Source: Sitta carolinensis
Lineage: Eukaryota; Chordata; Aves; Passeriformes; Sittidae
Length of the DNA stretch: 64,000 nucleotides
Assembly (NCBI GenBank): GCA_032173965.1
Contig: CM063283.1
Span: 84,030,243 to 84,094,242, forward strand
Reading direction: 5' to 3'
Position 1 is the first letter of the stretch; every line of letters starts with the position of its first letter. The notes beneath the pieces were generated by a model, which saw only the letters and a list, made by a program, of their open reading frames with translations, did no database searches and had not been told where the DNA came from. Position numbers and translations under genes: made by a program. Shown piece by piece: positions 13,290-24,552 of the stretch.

Positions 13290-14109
13290 ATATCTCCAAC
13301 AAAACAAAGGCTGTAGTTTTGTTCAGAACCCTGACAAAATGGAATGAGGGACCTGGCACTCCTTTTTCCTTGGCAACCTGATTTTTCCAACATTGCCTCT
13401 TTGACATTCCTTGACACCCTTAGAGGCCCCAAAGCAGATGGCATCTAATGTATCCTAAAGGTATGAAAGTTAGATGGCTAAGTTTGGGCCAGTCACAGCA
13501 GTCTTCTTTTACAGTTATTAGGGAAAAATGGCCACCTCCAGAGATAGCTCACTCAATCTGTCTTGGACAACTATTTTCAGGTAAAATGAGTCATTTATGG
13601 GGCACTTTTTCCTTTCAACCAACTTTAAAGGTACTACAGGTACTCAGCCTAGATCTTTAACTGCTAAAGTTGGGGTAGGCTAACTTTTTCAGTAACTCAT
13701 GGAGTGTACATGATTGAAGATTCAGCCTACTTAAATCAAATGTCCTAGCATAAAATAAGGATATTAAATCAGGATAAGGTAGATTTGTTACAAGCAGGAG
13801 TAATTGCCTATTAAGCCAAGATGCTGGGAACACCAGCAAAGGGAAACCCTTACCTTACACTGAGGAAGGGAATAAGAGGGCCTTTGAAGCTACAATCCTT
13901 CCAGTAATACTGAATAGGCATTACCAATCTCCCTCTCTTCCCCAAATAAATTTGATTCCCAAATGGAAATATATTGCTATGTTTCTAACACCATAAGGCA
14001 CTTAGTGTATACTATGCATGACATTATTTTGACTTTTTATCTTATGGTATTTCAAAATAAACCCATTCTCTTCATTTTAGCATTACTAGGAGGTTGCTTC
14101 CCCAGCTCA

Positions 14110-14316
14110 TCAGAAAAATTTGTTCCCTGAAAAGGTTGTCAAGCATTGAAATAAGCTTCTCAGGGAAGTGGTTGAGTCATCATCCCTGGAGATATGTAAA
14201 AGATGTGTAGAGGTACTACCTAATGACATGGTTTAGTGGTGGACTTGTCAGTGTTAACAGTTGGACTACTCATTGATGTCAAAGGTGTTCTCCAACCTCA
14301 ACGATTCCATGATTTT
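14110..14316 (+). mobile_element. CR1 LINE 3'-end fragment
   Basis: The plus strand carries the CR1 tail in sense order: AGAAAAATTTGTTCCCTGAAAAGG, TTGTCAAGCATTG, AAGTGGTTGAGTC, CATCCCTGGAGATAT, GGTTTAGTGGTGGACTTG, then TTCTCCAACCTCAACGATTCCATGATTTT. About 200 bp of the final ORF2 codons and the 3' UTR are kept. Confidence 0.85.
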
Positions 14317-16326
14317 CTAAGTGTAAGCATTGAATTCATGGAAAGCTGACTGCCTCCAAACTCCACTATGTGTTGAACTGTGCTTGGTGCTGTCACTAAC
14401 CCTGAGGAATTCAGTGACATTTGGGAAAGAAATCCTTATGGGCTATCAGTTATGACACAACCCCTTCCTAGATTCTCCATCCTAAAAGACATTCATGGCA
14501 CTGAAGTGGCAGTCTGACAACTCTGAACATTTAAATAGCCCATGGATACCTATTTTTAGGACACCACACTCCACCCCCATACTCTGTCACTGTCTCTTCT
14601 GTTTCCACATGCTGAGTAGTTTCAGATGCTTTTCCTTGTTTCTGAGAAAAACACGCAAGGCAGCCAGGACCAACCCAGCAGAGAACAGCATGTAGAAAGA
14701 AGGCAAGGCAGAATATTGTGGAGAAGATCTTACTTCAGTGTCTCCTGAGCTTTTTCCTGTTGATAAAGAGGTGCTGCTCTTCTACCTGTCCTAGAACACA
14801 ACAGACTGCATCAATGATAATTGGCACATCTTACATTTGTTTGATTGTAGATATCAGTCCTGGATGCACTGATTATTGGTTAAATGCATGCCATAAATTA
14901 AACTGCTTTGATCCCCATTTGATTTACGCCAACTGAGATGAGCTTTTTTCATTCCATGACAAGGAGAAGGGTCTGTCACGTTCTCTTCACATTTCACTGT
15001 CCAAGGATAGCTTAGGAAACAGATATGTCTTTGAGAGAGAGACTCAGTACTGTGTTCAGCCTTTCTTTTCCTGCTAATGCCCTTTCTCTCATGTATTATT
15101 TTTGGACCCAGAAACTCATGTGTGTGTAATAGGACAATGTCAAACACAGACACCTCAGTTAGTTGATGAGATGTATTCTTCATTGAGGCTGAAGGTCTTA
15201 AGAAGTTAGGAAATCCCTTTGGATTTGCTGGCAAAGAGGGAGACTGCCAAATTCTTTTTCTGTGGCCTTAAACCCAGGGGCACAAGACAGATAAAGCTGA
15301 CAAAAGGATAAAGCCAACAGACTTCTATTTTTTGATGGTGATGTGCGTGATCAAGATTTTCTGAAGACACATACTTAATCCAGGGTTGCTCTTGAAATAC
15401 CTTTCTGATTTTTTTAATGAGGCATACTAATCAGGCACATGGAACAAAGGACCATTTAAAAAATATTTGAAAATATGTATGGCAAGTCAAGGGTAAGAAA
15501 AGAGTTCTATTACTCCCAGGTGTATTTTCATCTTTTTTGAAATACTATCTATGAATGCAATAGAAAAGAACTGTCCAGGCAAGTAGCAACTTCAACTGAT
15601 TTCCTTACAGGATTGCCATGTCTTTGAAAGAGTACATTCCCTGCTTGTATCACATTAACTCAGCAAATATAAATCAATATAGCTTGAATTACATTCCCGT
15701 ATCTCTGCTGACTTTTGTCTCTTGAGGATATGCACTACAGCCTCTGAAACTTTTCAGCATAGAATAGGGGACTTCTGGATTATTAAATTAATGGGAAATA
15801 TAGATTCACTCTGGAAACAAGAAAACCCAGAACAAGAGACAGAAACCAGAATTATACGAGCTCCTGACTTTCAGAAATTATTCGTATCACAAAGAACATG
15901 ACCAGTTTTCTTCAGAATGTTGAAAGGTATTTTCTTCCTTTACCTAAGAAACAGAGCCATTTCATTTCTTGTAAGAGGTGGATGACTCCAATTTTTCATA
16001 GAGAGAAAATATTGTTCATAACTTGAGCAAGATTCTTGAAGGGCAAGGTTTAGAAGACATGGTTCAGAAGAAGTTTTGGGTTGTTATTTTTTACAGAGGG
16101 TATTTTTTTGATCAAAATGCAATTTTCTGACCTGCAACAAGAGAGTAAAGAAAGCAAGAACCTTGCAATATTTTTACCTAGTTTTATCTTTCATAGCTCA
16201 GCGGGAGAATTGGGTAAATTTATACATTGGGAAAGAAAATAATAACTCTTTGGCAAGTCCTGAAATGGTACTAGCTCGCAGAAAAAGAGTAGCAGAGGAA
16301 CTGAATTCAAAAAGTGAAGGTTGTTG
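14317..16326. other. Unique non-coding stretch
   Basis: No gene or repeat recognised. The minus-strand open frame at 14854-15234 (126 codons) shows no family motif or coding texture I can support. Confidence 0.5.
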
Positions 16327-16331
16327 GTAAG
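16327..16331. repeat. Target-site duplication, left copy (GTAAG)
   Basis: GTAAG directly precedes the TG that opens the LTR at 16332 and is repeated exactly at 17878-17882. Five bases is the duplication length typical of ERVL-class integration. Confidence 0.85.
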
Positions 16332-16407
16332 TGTTTTGGTTTAATTTTGCTAATTTTAAAGGTTCTAATTAACAGCAAAGCAGGCTTAAGCATAAAAATA
16401 ATAAGAC

Positions 16408-16413
16408 TTTATT
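16408..16413 (-). terminator. LTR polyadenylation signal AATAAA
   Basis: The minus strand reads TTAATAAAGTC. Its position 76 bases before the minus-strand end of the LTR fits an R/U5 polyadenylation signal and fixes the orientation. Confidence 0.7.
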
Positions 16414-17360
16414 AACTAACACTAAAAGAAAGAAAAACGACAAGAATGAGGGTGGAACCTTCAAAACACTCTTCTTCCCTCCCCACAACTTTTTTTCCCC
16501 CTCTTAACCAACAATGTAAAGACAACAACACTTAGAAATCTCAGTCAGTTTTTCACTTCCACAAATAGTCTTTCTTTGGTTCATTTAGAGAGAAAAGTAT
16601 TCTTTGCTAATGCTATGGAAAGCTTCTTACAAGGAAAGAACTCTTGTGGCTTCATTTTTCTCACAAACCGCAGGTGCCCGAGATTTGCCTTTGTGAAGTC
16701 TTTCTCATCTTTCACAGATTTTCCTCACAACTGTGTTCTCGGTCCATGTCAGCTTATTGGGGTGCATTTTTTTTTAAGGATGAGCTGTTTTAGCATCGTT
16801 TCACTCATTTCTGGGAACAGAGGTCTTCCCCTTTTATCCCTGGGGCCGAGTTTTCTCATCAAACTTCTAACACTGGTGCCTTTGTTCATGATTGTGGCTA
16901 GAACGCTACCACCCCCCCAAAGCATTCTATGAACTTACTGTGGAAACCCAAAGTCTGATATATCAAGTATATCTGTACCATAGCTTCACAAAAGAATTTT
17001 ACAGCCTAAGCTTAAGACAAACTTTTCAAAATCCCTTCAATCTAAAATCTAACTCTTTTCTTACTGACTTCAATTTTATGTGGTTGCTCTTACAAAGTTT
17101 CACCTCCCTTTTATCTTAGCCTAAGAGAGAATTACTGTTCTTCTAGTACAAAGTTTTGTAACGCTGAAAGAAAAAAAAGTCAATTTTGTCCAAGTCTTGT
17201 ATTAGAAACAAGCCTTCTTTCTTTGTGTCTTTCTGCTGGCCACATGCTCTTTGCCGACTCCATGTGAGCTGTGCCAGCTGCTCTCAGTCTGGAACGGGGG
17301 TCAGGGCTGCTCCTGGCTTCGGGGCCGCCTTTAGCACGAACCACAGGGGCCACTGGTGCT

Positions 17361-17455
17361 GGTGCCCATGCTCAGCTCCTTTGGTGCCCATCCAGGTGCT
17401 GTCCCCATGCTCAGCTCCTTTGGTGCCCATACAGGTGCTGTCCCCATGCTCAGCC
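17361..17455. repeat. 39-bp tandem repeat inside the LTR
   Basis: The CCCATGCTCAGC block recurs at 17365, 17404 and 17443, giving an exact 39-bp period with a little over two copies. The copies differ by single bases (for example CATCCAGG versus CATACAGG). It lies within the LTR, like enhancer-type duplications of retroviral LTRs. Function is inferred only by analogy. Confidence 0.85.
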
Positions 17456-17499
17456 GCTCCAGATGCCGACACAGCCTCAGGCCAGCGTGGTTTGGTGTT

Positions 17500-17770
17500 C
17501 GACTGGCACAAAAGCTCTGCAGGCTCTGCCGGCTCCTTTGCCCCTCCCGGCCGGGCCCGGTGGGTTCCTCGGGGAGGGCTCGGCAGCCGCTCCCGCCCCT
17601 CCAGGAGCGGAGAATCCCGGCCGGGCCGAGCGGGCCCAGCCCGGTTCCGCCCACACGGGCCGAGCGGGCCCGGCCGCCCCCGGCCCGCCGCCGCCTCCGC
17701 ACCCTGGGCAGGGCCGGGAGCGGGCAGAGGGGTGTGCTCGGACAGCCGGGAGCAAAGAGACCTGCCCGGG
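17500..17770. promoter_or_regulatory. CpG-rich block in the LTR U3 (CpG-island-like)
   Basis: Dense CpG and GC-box-like sequence (CCGCCC, CCGCCCC, GGGGCGG on one strand or the other) in an otherwise AT-rich, CpG-poor window. The segment CGGGCCGAGCGGGCCC occurs twice, at about 17622 and 17656. Position in the LTR suggests promoter function. Retained CpGs suggest a young insertion or one unmethylated in the germ line. Confidence 0.55.
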
Positions 17771-17809
17771 CTGCTTCCAAAGGGAATAAGAACGAGAAAA
17801 TGCTTTCCC

Positions 17810-17831
17810 ATTGGTCCAATAAAATGCCAAT
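17810..17831 (-). promoter_or_regulatory. Three clustered CCAAT boxes in the LTR
   Basis: ATTGG at 17810-17814, CCAAT at 17816-17820 and CCAAT at 17827-17831, all within 22 bp and about 50 bp inside the U3 end. CCAAT boxes are the NF-Y target and are common in ERV promoters. Activity here is not demonstrated. Confidence 0.5.
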
Positions 17832-17877
17832 CTCAAACCTAGCCAGCTCACTTCTCTTGGCTGGTCAAACTAGGACA

Positions 17878-17882
17878 GTAAG
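17878..17882. repeat. Target-site duplication, right copy (GTAAG)
   Basis: Exact match to 16327-16331, immediately after the closing CA of the LTR. Confidence 0.85.
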
Positions 17883-20654
17883 TGACTTAAGAAATGACTG
17901 TCAAATAGTCTGAAGAGAGAAGTACTTTAGGCATTGATGTTTGCTAACATCATCCAGGCCGCTTGAAATAGAGCCAACATCCTTGCACAGAAATAGTGAC
18001 AAATCCACTGTGCAGTCTTTGCCAAGTCACAAAAATAAAGTTTGTATTTTAGGCCACAAGAACCCTACAAGACATGTTTAGGAACAACCTGGTAATTTTT
18101 CTGTGTGGTGTTAAAATGCTTTTTTTTTTTTAAGATTCTTTTAAATTATTTATTTCAGTGGAATAGTTTACCTTAACTAAAATGCAGACAGGCAGTCCAT
18201 AGTAAAAAAATAAACCCTTTCAAATTGCCATTTCCTTGTCTCTATTTTGGCCCTAACTTTAAAAAAGCAGTGGGATCAAGACATACAGAGGTACAGTAGA
18301 ATATCTGATGAAGAAAGTGCCTCATAAGATTTTTTTTCTGACTGAGATGACTTTGCAGTCTGGTCTATCCATAAACCTCTTTAAAGACTCGATATGGGGT
18401 GGGCAGTGAAATCAAGTTCCTGAACTATTCCGTCTCTTGAACTTTTTGCAAGGCCTTGAACACCTAGAGTGTTGTTTTTTGGATGTGGTTAAGGCAAGGA
18501 AGAAACATTACAGAAGATTTTTTCTAGGATTTAGAAAGAAGAATAAAGTAGAAAACTTGTAGCTACCACGACAAAGCAGGAAATCTGAAGGTCTGAAGAC
18601 CTGTGATAAGGGCAGCTAAATCCACCACTTGCTTGTAGCCTTGGGCACCCTAAAAAAAAAAATCCCCTGACAACTGGGTCAGATGGCAGCAGTGCATGAG
18701 TTTCCAGCCTCCTTCATCTCATCTGTGCATCCAGCATGGGGCTGCCTTTGCCCTTGGAGTTGTGTACGTTTCCATTGCACAGCAAGGAAACATACCTTGA
18801 TAACTCTGCAAAACTACCAGGTCTTTTAGAAAAAGGCCCTCAGAAGGCTGAACAATGGCTTCTCCCTGACCTCAAGGGATGGGACAGAGCTAATGAGGGC
18901 AGCAGAGATATCTGTACAATAGGCATTGTTAAGATGAAACAATATTTTGTTTCCTGAATGCTTGGCGGTCAAAGTTCATCCCAATGCCAGCCAGGAGCAG
19001 GGCCCTGCGAGCCACTGCCTCATCTCCAGCCCTGGGCTTTGGTACCTCCCTGGGCACAGGAGTGGATTATGGTCTCGTGGGTGGGCCCAGCTTGGCAGGG
19101 CCTGTGGCTGAGCAAGGAAGGGCTACGATTTGCTGGGGACCAGCACTGTTGTGGTTTTGCAGAGGCAGGGGCTGAGAGCCTCAGTGGGCTGATGTGTCAC
19201 CCTGGGTCATGGGCAGGGCAGGGAAGGAGCGGGAGGCCAGCACTGACAGTCTCTGGGGGTGGCTCTCAGGCCTCTGGCAGTGGCCCAGGCAGTGCAATGA
19301 TTAAAGAAACCAAGGTAGATGCTGGCTGTGTTCTCTTTCATAATTGTTTTTTAACCTCAGTTTTCTACCTTGGTAAAAATGTCTACTTGATAAGAACGGA
19401 AACATGAATAGGGTTTTAAAATAAAATGTCTTGTACATATTTTTAAGGAAATTGCATTGTGCATTGCATTACAGGTTTTGTACAAATAGCATTGCATATT
19501 GTTTTTAAAGAAATAGTCCTTGAAAAAAGAGTCCACCCAGGAGAATACCAGTCGCCTATCCCTAGTTCTTGTTTTAGAACTTGCATGAAGTTAACATACA
19601 GCTTATTTTCGCCACCTTTTGATGGTTACCTTTTAGCATGAATGCTAAAAGGGCTATGGAAACATAACAAAAATAGTGCCCAAAGAACTACTGCTATTTT
19701 AAGAAATATTTGAAATGAGGCTTAACATTGTTGACAGCTGCAAATGAGCTCAGAATACAAGGCTGATCCAGCAAGCATCACTGGTCAAAGATGAGTAACA
19801 CCTTCTGATCAAGCATCTAGCAAATAACATCAACTACCTAAAACGAAAATTTTATTTAACTGAAGACTATTGCAAGCCTGGCTTGCAGGTAACATCAGCT
19901 CTCCTTTAAAATAGCTCTCTAAAAATCTGTATAATTACTGAAAAAACATCAGCTAGTCCATCTTGCATCTAGTCAGGTAGAATACAGGGAAAGCATTCCA
20001 CCTGAAACAGCCAACTGTACCACAGAGAGTAGGGAATACATATCTCTAGACACTGATTGAGTCTGAAAGGACCCTGTAGGTCATTCTGAGTTGCTGCCAG
20101 ACCACAGCACTGACTGGTTGCCGCAACAGGGGCAGGGTGCTCTGGTTGGCCATGGAATTCTGCCCTCACCAGCCAGTGTCTCATATGATTCAGCAAACCC
20201 AGGGGTGGTGACCAGGCAAACCCAGAGCCATGTGGCTTCTCAGCATGGTGACAGGGCCAGGACAGTGCTGAGGTCCAGCCGGGTCAAGTCTGTAGGTCAT
20301 GGTCAGTGAGGTACCTGTCCAAGTGTAGCCATGCCTAGAGCAACAGTCAGGCAGGCAATAGGCAAGGTCAGGCAGATAGGCCATGAGTTCAAATGCAGCT
20401 CCAGCAAAAGAGGAACTCTTTCTGTGCCAGCTCTTTCGCAACGATGTGATCACAATCTATTCAACCAAGCCATAGCCAAGCTGTCCTGAGGATGTGTAGC
20501 CAGGCCCAAGGAAGGGGAAGCAGTTGCAGAGGCTGTAGGATGTACAGCCACAGCTGTCTACACAAACAGGAGCTTTTGACTCTAAGGTACAGCTCTAAGT
20601 CAAAGCTTTCTCTCTAGTTAGGGCTCAGTGAGAGTATTAGACTTTGGTCAACAT
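17883..20654. other. Unique non-coding stretch with a GC-rich part
   Basis: No gene recognised. 18958-19310 is noticeably GC-rich and contains a 149-codon plus-strand open frame, but CpGs are few and the translation has no family motif. 20040-20600 is also GC-richer and sits just upstream of a CR1 end without clear CR1 similarity. It may be an unrecognised old repeat. Confidence 0.5.
19629..19652. repeat. Perfect inverted repeat, 11-bp arms, 2-base spacer
   Basis: CCTTTTAGCAT, GA, ATGCTAAAAGG. The two-base spacer favours a cruciform in DNA rather than a stable RNA hairpin. Confidence 0.9.
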
Positions 20655-20806
20655 CCCCCATTCCCATCCCTGGAAGTGTTCAAGGCCAGGTTGGATGGGA
20701 TTCTGAGCAGCCTGGGCTGGTGAAAGGTGTCCCTGGCCACGTCAGCAGGGCTGGAACAAGATGATCTTTAAGGTTCCCTCCAACTCAAATCATTCTATGA
20801 TTCTAT
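20655..20806 (+). mobile_element. CR1 LINE 3'-end fragment
   Basis: Sense-strand CR1 tail: CATCCCTGGAAGTGTTCAAGG, CCAGGTTGGATGGGATTC, GGTGTCCCTGGCC, GATGATCTTTAAGGTTCCC, ending CATTCTATGATTCTATT. It is about 150 bp, well preserved, and wholly 3' UTR-like. Confidence 0.92.
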
Positions 20807-21135
20807 TAACACCTTCAAGAAGAATAAAGGGAGAAAAAATGCTCAGTAAGAAGCAAAAGTAAACAGATGTGTAGAAAACCTCTTGTATGCAGAATGAATC
20901 CACGAATGGAATTTTTTAGTTCAGAAAAATAGTATTCTTACACACATAAAGCAATGCTTGCCAAAAAAAAAAAAAAAATAATAAAAGAGAATGAAATGAG
21001 CAGTCCTGCGTGCCCAGGTGGTTGAATAACAGAAGGATGAAAAATCAGATATTAGATAAAAAAATTACGTGAAGCATTAAGACAAATTTTGTCATCAGGT
21101 CAAGTTATGCCCTGGAACTATGCATACTTCAGATT

Positions 21136-21169
<34 letters not shown>

Positions 21170-22934
21170 CTGGATGGCCTCTTGAAAGCTTTTCAATGCT
21201 TTGGTTCTGTACCTTCTCTAAAAAAATTCTGACTAAATGTTTTCAATTAAATTTGATCTCCACTGGTTTTGGAGTCTTACCATGTTTCTATAACTTCATG
21301 ACTGGAGATTTGACATACTTTTGGGCAATTCCTGATTGAAATTCCTTCAGCAAATCATATTTTCAGAGGCAAATCCCACTGGGGAAATGGAACGAACATT
21401 TCATTTTTAATGGAAGTATCTTGTACTGTAAGCATTTTGACTCCAAATGTAATTTTGAAATAGTTATCCTTGTATGTTGTAATTCAGCATGCAACACTGT
21501 AAGGATCAATAGCTACCTTCATTTGCTGTTTGTCTGACAACACAAAACACATCCCTTAGGGGCCTATGCTTAAAGCAAATGTTGTTGCTAAGAACCCATT
21601 AAAGTGTGTTGTTAATTGACAATGAATGGCCTTCTAGTTCTTGGGAACATTTCTCACCAGCTCTGTTTCTCGTGGTGTACAAATGAGACATTGCGTACTG
21701 GGAGCTGCTGATGTCAATGACACTGGTTTTTTAAGAAGCACACACAGCAGGGCATGAGAAAAGCCACAATTACCAGATAAGGGAATTGCCTTTATTTGCT
21801 TTGATGGTGGTTATTTTATTTGTGTGGCATCACAGAACTCTGTGTGACTGAAAGGAAGCAAGCAAGAAAACAGAAACAGATGGGTTTGTCAGCCATGTGA
21901 ATGAGATCATGTAAAGCATTCACATTTGCACACGTTTTCCCTGTGCCTGAAATACTTCTGCTTTTCACAAGCTTCCTCTTAGATTCCAGTTTTGTTATAA
22001 GAGCTAACCATACGTATAAAAACATACAGTTTTAACATTTTCATGCTTGCAGCTACCTCATTCTCTTGGCCTTTCATCTGCTGAGTGTTCAACAAGCCCT
22101 AGGTTTGTCCCCCAAATCTTTCTAGATTGTATATTCTTACTTAATACAAAGTTCATGCAATAAGCTGTGTTCTTAATCACTAATCATTGCTTTGGTTTCC
22201 AAAAATCTACTACAGCTACACAAGCTAGAAGCAGAGAAGAGAATAGGATTTAAATTAAACATGACATAAATCATATATACACCAGTACCAGTGTTATCTC
22301 ATATAGACTTTTCTGACAGAATACTGCACGTCTGTCTCAGGAGCTATTAGCCATTGATTTGTAAATAAAAATAAGACATTTTTTAAGAATTTAGCAACTA
22401 TTTTTTTTGTTTGTTTCTTTCTTCATGTCCATATCCCTAGTTTTAATTGTCATAAATTGCTTATTCCAATTTAATCTTATGTATAGAAAAGTCCAATGAA
22501 AAATCTTAATAATAAAACACAAAATATTTTATGTGAATCTTTTCAGACAGTAAATATTGTGTTGAGGGGTACAGGAGAAAATTTATTTCATTAAAAAAAA
22601 AAAAAGGAAGTATGTTGTTGCAAGTTATAACATTATTTTAGAAAAGAATTTCAGTTTTTAGACATTTCTTTAAGTTTACAAAAGATCAATAAATAAATTG
22701 ATCTAATCTTAGCAAAAGACTTTTAATCATTCTTTTAGAAATCATAGAAATTTTTTAGCTAAGTTTCATTTTAGTCTTGGAAAAAATTGGGTATTTTTGA
22801 AATTTAATTCTGACTGCTTAGGTGGCTGACTTAAATGCTGACTAATGAAAGCCGAGTCAGCATTGAATGGAGAGCAATCAAACCTTAATGCTAAGCAGAC
22901 AGGGTTTTGGAGGGTTATTAAAATCCTATTGGTC
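20807..22934. other. Unique non-coding stretch
   Basis: AT-rich DNA with a 16-A run at 20963-20978, a 27-T run at 21139-21165 and an A run near 22594. 21420-22030 has a repeat-free, moderately complex texture that could be a conserved element. Nothing in it identifies a gene. Confidence 0.5.
21139..21165. repeat. Poly(T) tract, 27 bases
   Basis: Uninterrupted T run read directly, the longest homopolymer in the window. No retroposon body recognised beside it. Confidence 0.9.
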
Positions 22935-23043
22935 TCATAAAATGATAGAATCATTAGAATTTGAAAGAGACCTTAAAACCCACCAAGTTCCAGACCCCTG
23001 TTACGAGCTTCCACTAGACCAGGTTGCTCAATGGCCCATCCCA
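22935..23043 (-). mobile_element. CR1 LINE 3'-end fragment
   Basis: Reverse complement of the CR1 tail: ATAGAATCATTAGAATTTG, AAAGAGACCTTAAAACCCACC, CTTCCACTAGACCAGGTTGC, TCAATGGCCCATCCCAG. The element points along the minus strand. Confidence 0.88.
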
Positions 23044-24552
23044 GAAAACTGTTAACTTACAACCAAGAGGACACGTTTTGTAGCATTCTTTCAGTTCCCC
23101 TCCATGGTGCAAAGAAAAACAGTACAAATACAATAAACTCTGTATTTTCAAATAAAAAAAAAAAATAATAATTGCGCAAGAATTTCTCAAGAAGAGCCTT
23201 AGTTCTTTCCTATGATGAATTTATTGGATGACTGTGTGTGACAGGCCAGCCTGGTCTATTTATCCAACATATTTTTGCAATCAGTAATCTCTAACACAGC
23301 ACAGGCAAAATCAGTCACTTAAATCTCTGAACTCTTCAGTTACCATGAATTTTCAGGGTAAGCTATAGGGAATAGATGGCACTGCTACTGCTGAGTTTTT
23401 GTGCAGTGACCTGCTTATTATATCAGATATGTAGGGATGTTATTATATATAGGAAAGTAAAATGATCCAAGTTACTAATGTTTTTCTGCCAGATTGAGAA
23501 CTGATCAAAAATTTGACTCCAGAACCAATTGCTTTTGTTTCTGCTTCATACAGAGCAGAATTCACATCACTTTCAAACTTAGCTCCCAGAAATCTCAAAA
23601 CAGAGACTGAACATAGAAGACAACGGTCCTGTTCCCATGTAACTTCACGACGTTCCTTATATTATGTTGCATTAACTCCATAAAACTACTAAAATCTACT
23701 TAGGAGGGTTAACTGTAATTTTCTTCTTTGACAAGACAAATTAAACCTGGTTCCAAAGCTAACATTCAGTTTAGAATAAGAGCCTAAGGTAACTACTTAC
23801 CATAATGAGAAATTTGTTTCATCAGGAACATATACGAAAAGGCATTGTTAATGAAAGATAGTCCATCCTTTCCCATGGCCTCTTCCCTTGAAACAGCTCT
23901 TACAATATGTATATCAGTCCATATTTGTCCTTGTAATGTTTAATCAAATATTAAAAGAAAAAATATTTTCATCATCCATCTCTCCTCAAAGATATCTCTG
24001 GGTCAACAGTGCAGAAAACTTAAGTTATTAACTAGATGATGAAGGAATTCTGCCAAGAACCGTACATGACTGCTCCCACAAGATCTCTAAGTAGCACTGA
24101 TACTTTCTTCAGTAAAATTAATCCCTGTTCATTAATACAAAACACTGAGAAAAATCTGCAAATTTTAATTTGGCAGCAGAGCCAGTTCTGGCCACACAGT
24201 CTTTACTGCATGCCAGGCTTGGAACTTTGAGGGTAAGGAAATTCAGCTTCTTGTAAAGGTTTTTGCATTCCTCCCAGTTGCTGCTTCCTGGATTGTTGTA
24301 TTGTACTATGGGAATTGTGGCACTAGATAATATTTTTAGGAGCTGTGGAGGTATAAACAGTTGCACACACACAGCTGCAATCTGGAGAGTGGTTGTGCAT
24401 TCAAAGAGAAGCTGAGAAAAAAGGCTTTCTTCATCAGGAAACAAAAATATTCAGTCAACATGGTTGCAATATGAAAGGTTCATACTGCCAACCCATGTTT
24501 CTGGACTTCCTTCATTCCGTCTGGGGGCTGCTTGCTAGTTATGAACCTAAAC
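23044..24552. other. Unique non-coding stretch
   Basis: No gene recognised. AATAAA at about 23130, followed about 20 bases later by an A-rich run (23152-23165), looks like a retroposed transcript end, but no parental gene was recognised upstream. Confidence 0.5.

Larger units (their letters stand above)
11501..14109. other. Unique non-coding stretch containing a palindrome cluster
   Basis: No gene recognised. It contains the adjacent palindromes at 13244-13289, listed separately. The short open frames have no family motif. Confidence 0.5.
16332..17877 (-). mobile_element. Long ERV solo LTR (ERVL-type), 1546 bp
   Basis: The element opens with TGTTTTGGTTT and closes with AAACTAGGACA on the plus strand, an imperfect terminal inverted repeat of the TGTCCTAGTTT type. 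It is flanked by perfect 5-bp GTAAG duplications. A minus-strand AATAAA lies 76 bases from the minus-strand 3' end, so the LTR points along the minus strand with U3 at the 17.8-kb side. No internal gag or pol sequence is present, so it is a solo LTR or a related non-autonomous unit. It is longer than the other LTRs here. U3 is strongly CpG-rich (17500-17770), with GC-box-like sequences and a 39-bp tandem repeat, while the rest is AT-rich. The overlapping open frames of 120-220 codons in the CpG-rich part run on both strands in several frames, which reflects scarcity of stop codons in GC-rich DNA rather than genes. Confidence 0.85.

Noticed and set aside
17186..17913. Cluster of long overlapping open frames (up to 218 codons) on both strands in GC-rich DNA
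   Set aside because: They lie entirely or almost entirely within the 16332-17877 LTR, occupy several frames on both strands, and include the 39-bp repeat. Stop codons are rare simply because the DNA is GC-rich.
18958..19407. 149-codon plus-strand open frame, candidate gene
   Set aside because: GC-rich composition explains its length. The translation has no recognisable domain, CpGs are few, and no promoter or splice context stands out.
23125..23170. AATAAA followed by an A-rich run as the 3' end of a processed pseudogene
   Set aside because: The upstream sequence includes a minus-strand CR1 fragment and otherwise nothing I can recognise as a spliced transcript, so the signal alone is not enough.
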